Below are positions 60,463-64,000 of a DNA stretch of 64,000 nucleotides, one piece after another. Numbering within the stretch: position 1 is the stretch's first letter; each line of letters starts with the position of its first letter. The translations under genes and the position numbers were made by a program. The DNA is from Streptomyces olivaceoviridis (GTDB lineage: Bacteria; Actinomycetota; Actinomycetes; Streptomycetales; Streptomycetaceae): contig NZ_BMUI01000007.1 in assembly GCF_014650115.1 (NCBI RefSeq), positions 62,001 to 126,000 on the forward strand, read 5' to 3'. The notes under the pieces are model-generated. The model worked only from the letters and a program-made list of their open reading frames with translations. It was not told the origin of the DNA and ran no database searches.

Positions 60463-63363
60463 ATGCACGGCCGTGACCACGGCTTCCTTCAGGACTGCCC
60501 GGGTGATCACCCGGGCATGTCGACCGAGGCCGGAATCGACGTCCAGCGGCAGCTGGAGTCCCTGATCCAGGACTTCCGGACGAGCGATCGCCCGATGCCG
60601 GTCATCGTGCTGCACGCCGAGGACGCGGCGGACGACGACCGCGTCATCGAACTCGTCGACGAACTGCGCGAAGGACAGCAGCGCCACGGGACGCGCCTGG
60701 CCGTCGCCCCGACCGAGCCGCAGCCGGGGGACGTCGACCCCCTGGCCAGGGCCACGCGGCTGCTGTGGGACCTCGGCGACTGGCGGAAATGGGGCGGCCG
60801 GTCCGCCGCCTACCGGCCCTACGCCTTTCCGCGCCTCAACCTCGTCCGCGCCCTCCAGGAGGCCACCGACGCCCCGGAGATGCGCGAACACTGGCCGACC
60901 GCTCCCGCCGGCACACCGGACGGCAACGCGCAGCGGGAGCAGGCCCAGACGCACCTGCTGCGCATCCTCGCCCGGCAGCGCTGGCGGCCCCGCAGGCCCT
61001 CGCGCTGGCACCGGCAGTTACTCCTCAACGACGTGCAGCAGTTCCTGCCCATGGGCATCCTGGGCGCGTTCACCGCGCTGCTCACCCGCCCCGAGTGGTA
61101 CGTCGCCGCTCTGGCGGGCATCGGACTGATGATCCTGCTCGCCGGCCTCAACCACGTCCCCGGGCGCGCTCCCCTCTTCCTGTGGCTGCGCACCGAGAGC
61201 CGGTGGTTCCTGACCACGACGTTCCTCCAGTCCGCCGCCCGCCGCCGGTCGACCAGCGTGCGGCTGCTGCGGCCCGTCCACTCCTGGAGGGCCATAGCGG
61301 CCCGCGCCTACGACGTGGCCGAGGCGATGCGGGAGGGCGGCCCGTTCCCGCTCCAGCTGTACGTGCTGGCGCTGTTCGAGGACCTGCGGGACAACCACCG
61401 GCGCGGCAGCTGGGACCTGCGGGGCCTGAAGCGGACGCGTCCCCCCGTGCTGTTCCTGCGCCGGATCAGCCGGGAGAACGGCGGCGTCGAACTGATCAGG
61501 GCGGTGAGCGACGTCCGCAGCCGGCGCAGTGAGCTCGATCCGCTGCTGATCGTGGCGGGCGTGGCGGCGGGCGACGCGGCGCTGCTCGACCGCGGCACGG
61601 ACGCGGAACCACCGGCCGGCCGGCCGCAGCCCGCGCCCTGGCGCCTCCAGCAGCGGTTGCGGCACTGGTACGACGAGTGGGCGGGGAACCTCCGGGCCGA
61701 CCAGTCGCCGAGCCGGACGAACGCCCTGCCCTGGGTGCTCAGGGCGCCGCTGCCCCGCGACGAGCTGGTGCAGTTGCGGCAGACGGACTGGCGGTGCGTG
61801 CGGGCCAGGCACCGGCCGCCCCTCGCCCGTGTGGTGTGGTCGGCGTACAGCCTCGTCCTGGTCCTCGTCCTCGCCGGCACCGCGGGTGTCGTCCACTCCC
61901 TCGAACTGCACCGCGCGTACTGCTCGGCGGGCCTGGTGAGCGCCGATCGCGACACCGTACGGCGTCCCGTGCCCGGCGGCGGCACGGAGTGCGTCGGCAT
62001 AGCCACCGGAGACGTCCGGTTCGGCGCGTACCTCGCGGGCGGAGCCCGCGGGGAGGGCAAGCGGATGCGTGAGCTGGAGGACCTGGTGCGCGCCGAGAAC
62101 GCCGACGTGCTGCACCAGCACCCCGGCACGTACGTCACCGTGGTGTACGCGGGCCCGCTGAGCTCCTCCGCGACGGACTCCTCCCTCGTCAAGGGCGCCG
62201 AGGAGCTGGCCGGCGTGTACCTCGCCCAGCGCGTGGTCAATGCGAACTACACGGTGAAACTCCGGGTGCTGCTCGCCAACGCGGGTGTGGACATGGGGCA
62301 GCAGCGCGTGGCGGCGGACGCGATCGCCCGGTACGCCGACCGCGACCCGACCGTCGTCGGCGTGGTCGGCTTCGGACGTGACCTGCAAAGCAGCACCTAC
62401 GTCACGCGCCGGCTCCACGAGGTGGGACTGCCCATCGTCTCCGGCACCAACTCGGCGACCTACCTGCCGAAGCGGTTCTCCAACTGGTTCAGCCTCGCGG
62501 CTCCCGACGAGCACCAGGCGGAGGCGCTCGGCTTCGTCGCCCGGCAACTGCGCGCCCGGGAGAAGGACCCGTACGCGCTGGTGCTGGCCCGCGACACCAA
62601 GGATTCGCAGGACCGCTACACCAGCGAACAGGCCGCCTACGGCGGGAAGATGCTGCTCCGGGAACGGTTCCGGCTGCTGCCCGAGGAGCGCTACCGGGTG
62701 GCGAACGGCAAGCCCGAACTGCGGCTGCTCGCGGGGAGCATCTGCCGGGCGGAGAGCGTTCCCTCGGTGATCTACTTCGCCGGACGGGTCGAGGACATCG
62801 GTCCGCTGATGACCCAGCTGGGCACCGAACCGGGCTGCGCGGACCGGGAGATCTCCATCCTCACCGGCGACGACCTGAGCAAGGCCAGGTTCTCCGGCAC
62901 GGGCGGCCGGGACGGCGTGGCCCCGCGGATCACGCTCTACCACACCGCCCTGGCCGAGCTGAGGGAGGCCGCGTCCACGACCGCCTTCTACGAGGACGCA
63001 GCCAAGTACCTCCCCTGGCTGGACGGCAAGGAGGTCGCGTACGACTCCACCGACCTCGCCAGCGGCCAGACGGCCCTCGCCCACGACGCCACGCGTGCGC
63101 TGTACTGGGCGGCCAGCCTCGGCGATGTGCGCCAGAGCCGCGCGGCGACCTGGGTGAACCTCAGGGGCGTGAAGCTCGACGGGATGGCCACCGGGACGAT
63201 CGACTTCACCGACGCGCCGCTGTACGGCGAACGGCGCGGCCACAGCATCGTGATCAAGCGGGTGCGCAGGACGCCCAGGGGCGTCTCGGAGACGGAGGTG
63301 CTGTGCAGCAGACCGGCCGGCAGCGCCAAGCCGCTCAGTGTGAAGGAGTGCTCGATCGGATGA
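60463..63363 (+). CDS. Large membrane-anchored periplasmic-binding-type receptor
   Basis: 966 residues from ATG 60463 (GGGGGG site); GTG 60403 and ATG 60517 are alternatives. The N-terminal about 450 residues are cytoplasmic with one or two hydrophobic helices (FLPMGILGAFTALL and VAALAGIGLMILLAGLN, near 190-225). A transmembrane helix near 470-485 (VVWSAYSLVLVLVLAGTAGVVHS) is followed by an exported Leu/Ile/Val-binding-protein-like domain (about 520-900: GVVGFGRDLQSSTYVTRRLHEVGLPIVSGTNSATYL). It probably senses an external ligand and signals to the inside. A TTA codon at 61018-61020 makes it bldA-dependent. Confidence 0.85.
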   Translation: MHGRDHGFLQDCPGDHPGMSTEAGIDVQRQLESLIQDFRTSDRPMPVIVLHAEDAADDDRVIELVDELREGQQRHGTRLAVAPTEPQPGDVDPLARATRLLWDLGDWRKWGGRSAAYRPYAFPRLNLVRALQEATDAPEMREHWPTAPAGTPDGNAQREQAQTHLLRILARQRWRPRRPSRWHRQLLLNDVQQFLPMGILGAFTALLTRPEWYVAALAGIGLMILLAGLNHVPGRAPLFLWLRTESRWFLTTTFLQSAARRRSTSVRLLRPVHSWRAIAARAYDVAEAMREGGPFPLQLYVLALFEDLRDNHRRGSWDLRGLKRTRPPVLFLRRISRENGGVELIRAVSDVRSRRSELDPLLIVAGVAAGDAALLDRGTDAEPPAGRPQPAPWRLQQRLRHWYDEWAGNLRADQSPSRTNALPWVLRAPLPRDELVQLRQTDWRCVRARHRPPLARVVWSAYSLVLVLVLAGTAGVVHSLELHRAYCSAGLVSADRDTVRRPVPGGGTECVGIATGDVRFGAYLAGGARGEGKRMRELEDLVRAENADVLHQHPGTYVTVVYAGPLSSSATDSSLVKGAEELAGVYLAQRVVNANYTVKLRVLLANAGVDMGQQRVAADAIARYADRDPTVVGVVGFGRDLQSSTYVTRRLHEVGLPIVSGTNSATYLPKRFSNWFSLAAPDEHQAEALGFVARQLRAREKDPYALVLARDTKDSQDRYTSEQAAYGGKMLLRERFRLLPEERYRVANGKPELRLLAGSICRAESVPSVIYFAGRVEDIGPLMTQLGTEPGCADREISILTGDDLSKARFSGTGGRDGVAPRITLYHTALAELREAASTTAFYEDAAKYLPWLDGKEVAYDSTDLASGQTALAHDATRALYWAASLGDVRQSRAATWVNLRGVKLDGMATGTIDFTDAPLYGERRGHSIVIKRVRRTPRGVSETEVLCSRPAGSAKPLSVKECSIG

Positions 63364-63370
63364 CCGGACG

Positions 63371-63408
63371 GGGTCCGGGCCAAGGCCGCACCGGCCCGGC
63401 CCGGACCC
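63371..63408. terminator. Hairpin after the receptor gene
   Basis: A perfect 11-bp stem GGGTCCGGGCC (63371-63381) and GGCCCGGACCC (63398-63408), loop 16 bases, 7 bases after the stop at 63363. Confidence 0.78.
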
Positions 63409-63458
63409 GGACGGGAGGGCCGTACGGACCGCTCCACGGCGGTTGTTAGGCTCGCCGG

Positions 63459-64000
63459 ATGAGCATTCCGGGACCCGACGAGATCCGTGCGCTGCACGAG
63501 AAGTACGCGCCCACCGCCGAGGCGTTCGCCCTCGTCCACACGCACTGCGAGATCGTCTGGGGCATCGCCCGGCAGCTTCTGTCCGCCCCGCGTCTGCGGC
63601 ACCTCGACGCCGGCCTCGTGCGGGCCGGCTGCCTCCTCCACGACATCGGCGTCTACCGCCTCTACGACGCCGACGGACGGCTGGACCACGCGCGGTACAT
63701 CCGGCACGGACTGCTCGGCCACGAGATCCTGGAGCAGGAGGGCTTCCCGGAGCCGCTGCGCCGGTTCTGCTCCCACCACACCGGAGTCGGTCTCACCCGG
63801 CACGACGTCCTGAGCCAGGGCCTCCCGCTGCCTCCCGCCGACTACCTGGCGGTGACGGAGGAGGAGCGGTTGGTGATGTACGCGGACAAGTTCCACACCA
63901 AGTCCCGCCCGTCGGCGTTCCTCACCGCCGACGAGTACGCCGCCCACGTCCGCCGTTTCGGCGAGGACAAGGTCACGGCGTTCCAGGCCCTGCGTGCGGA
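63459..64000 (+). CDS. HD-domain phosphohydrolase, 3' end beyond window
   Basis: At least 180 residues, cut by the window edge. The HD motifs are HTHCEIVWGIARQLL, RAGCLLHDIGVYRLY, HGLLGHEILEQEGFP and FCSHHTGVGLT, supplying the His/Asp metal ligands. Proteins of this type hydrolyse nucleotides or phosphomonoesters. ATG 63459 follows a weak ribosome-binding site. It could be nearly full length already, since family members are about 180-210 residues. Confidence 0.87.
   Translation, partial: MSIPGPDEIRALHEKYAPTAEAFALVHTHCEIVWGIARQLLSAPRLRHLDAGLVRAGCLLHDIGVYRLYDADGRLDHARYIRHGLLGHEILEQEGFPEPLRRFCSHHTGVGLTRHDVLSQGLPLPPADYLAVTEEERLVMYADKFHTKSRPSAFLTADEYAAHVRRFGEDKVTAFQALRA

Overview
This window is a very GC-rich chromosomal segment from an actinobacterium, almost certainly a Streptomyces. 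Four signs support this: strong third-position GC bias, frequent GTG starts and ATGA/GTGA gene overlaps, rare TTA codons, and typical gene types (DUF2510 proteins, a GH18 chitinase behind DasR-like boxes, an Sfp-type PPTase, opcA next to zwf). The gene order around tkt-tal-zwf-opcA-pgi-gnd resembles, from memory, the SCO6650-SCO6670 region of S. coelicolor. No rRNA, tRNA, CRISPR array, insertion sequence or phage gene was seen.

Layout. (1) 1-6151: 5' part of a LuxR-type ATPase regulator carrying a TTA codon, a DUF2510 membrane protein, a TetR gene divergent from a PAP2/DMT membrane pair across a striking operator array, and a scramblase-like protein. (2) 6218-16706: a Tat phospholipase C, then an alpha-glucan utilisation locus on the minus strand (LacI regulator, lipoprotein binding protein, two permeases, GH13 alpha-glucosidase, GH87-like endo-glucanase). 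(3) 16757-17376: a long degenerate repeat array. (4) 17467-23246: a PAS-like MmyB ligand-domain protein, an XRE/ImmA-type pair, a small protein, PPTase plus metallophosphoesterase, and an ATP-grasp enzyme. (5) 23322-26156: chitinase with two DasR-like boxes, then a deletion scar where a 5'-truncated GH4 gene and a 5'-truncated GH16-CBM6 gene meet head to head. (6) 26494-36459: an AraC regulator divergent from a pentose-phosphate operon (tkt, tal, zwf, opcA, pgi, gnd, phosphatase). (7) 36553-43256: a membrane protein with a repeat domain, then a shikimate/dehydroshikimate catabolic locus (dehydratase fused to an HPPD-like domain, shikimate dehydrogenase, TetR, MHS-family importer). (8) 43259-49379: a 59/60-bp higher-order repeat array, two TetR-controlled divergent units with clear palindromic operators, an efflux pump and an esterase-type serine hydrolase. 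(9) 49392-52746: a three-gene coupled operon of two saccharopine-dehydrogenase-like proteins and an FAD amine oxidase. (10) 52825-60286: an orphan cluster with a Met-type GTP cyclohydrolase II, a creatininase-family hydrolase, a membrane protein, methyltransferase, glycosyltransferase, a degenerate 6-pyruvoyl-tetrahydropterin synthase homologue, an MDR dehydrogenase and a CDP-alcohol phosphatidyltransferase. (11) 60463-64000: a TTA-containing membrane-anchored periplasmic-binding-type receptor and the start of an HD-domain protein.

The best candidate for an undescribed system is region 10. A GTP-opening enzyme of the type that stops at the formylated pyrimidine sits back to back with a hydrolase of the family containing the archaeal deformylase. 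A four-gene overlapping operon follows, whose PTPS-like member has lost the catalytic Cys and one zinc His. With a glycosyltransferase, a methyltransferase, a flippase-like protein and a CDP-alcohol transferase, this suggests a GTP-derived, possibly membrane-linked metabolite; the product is unknown.
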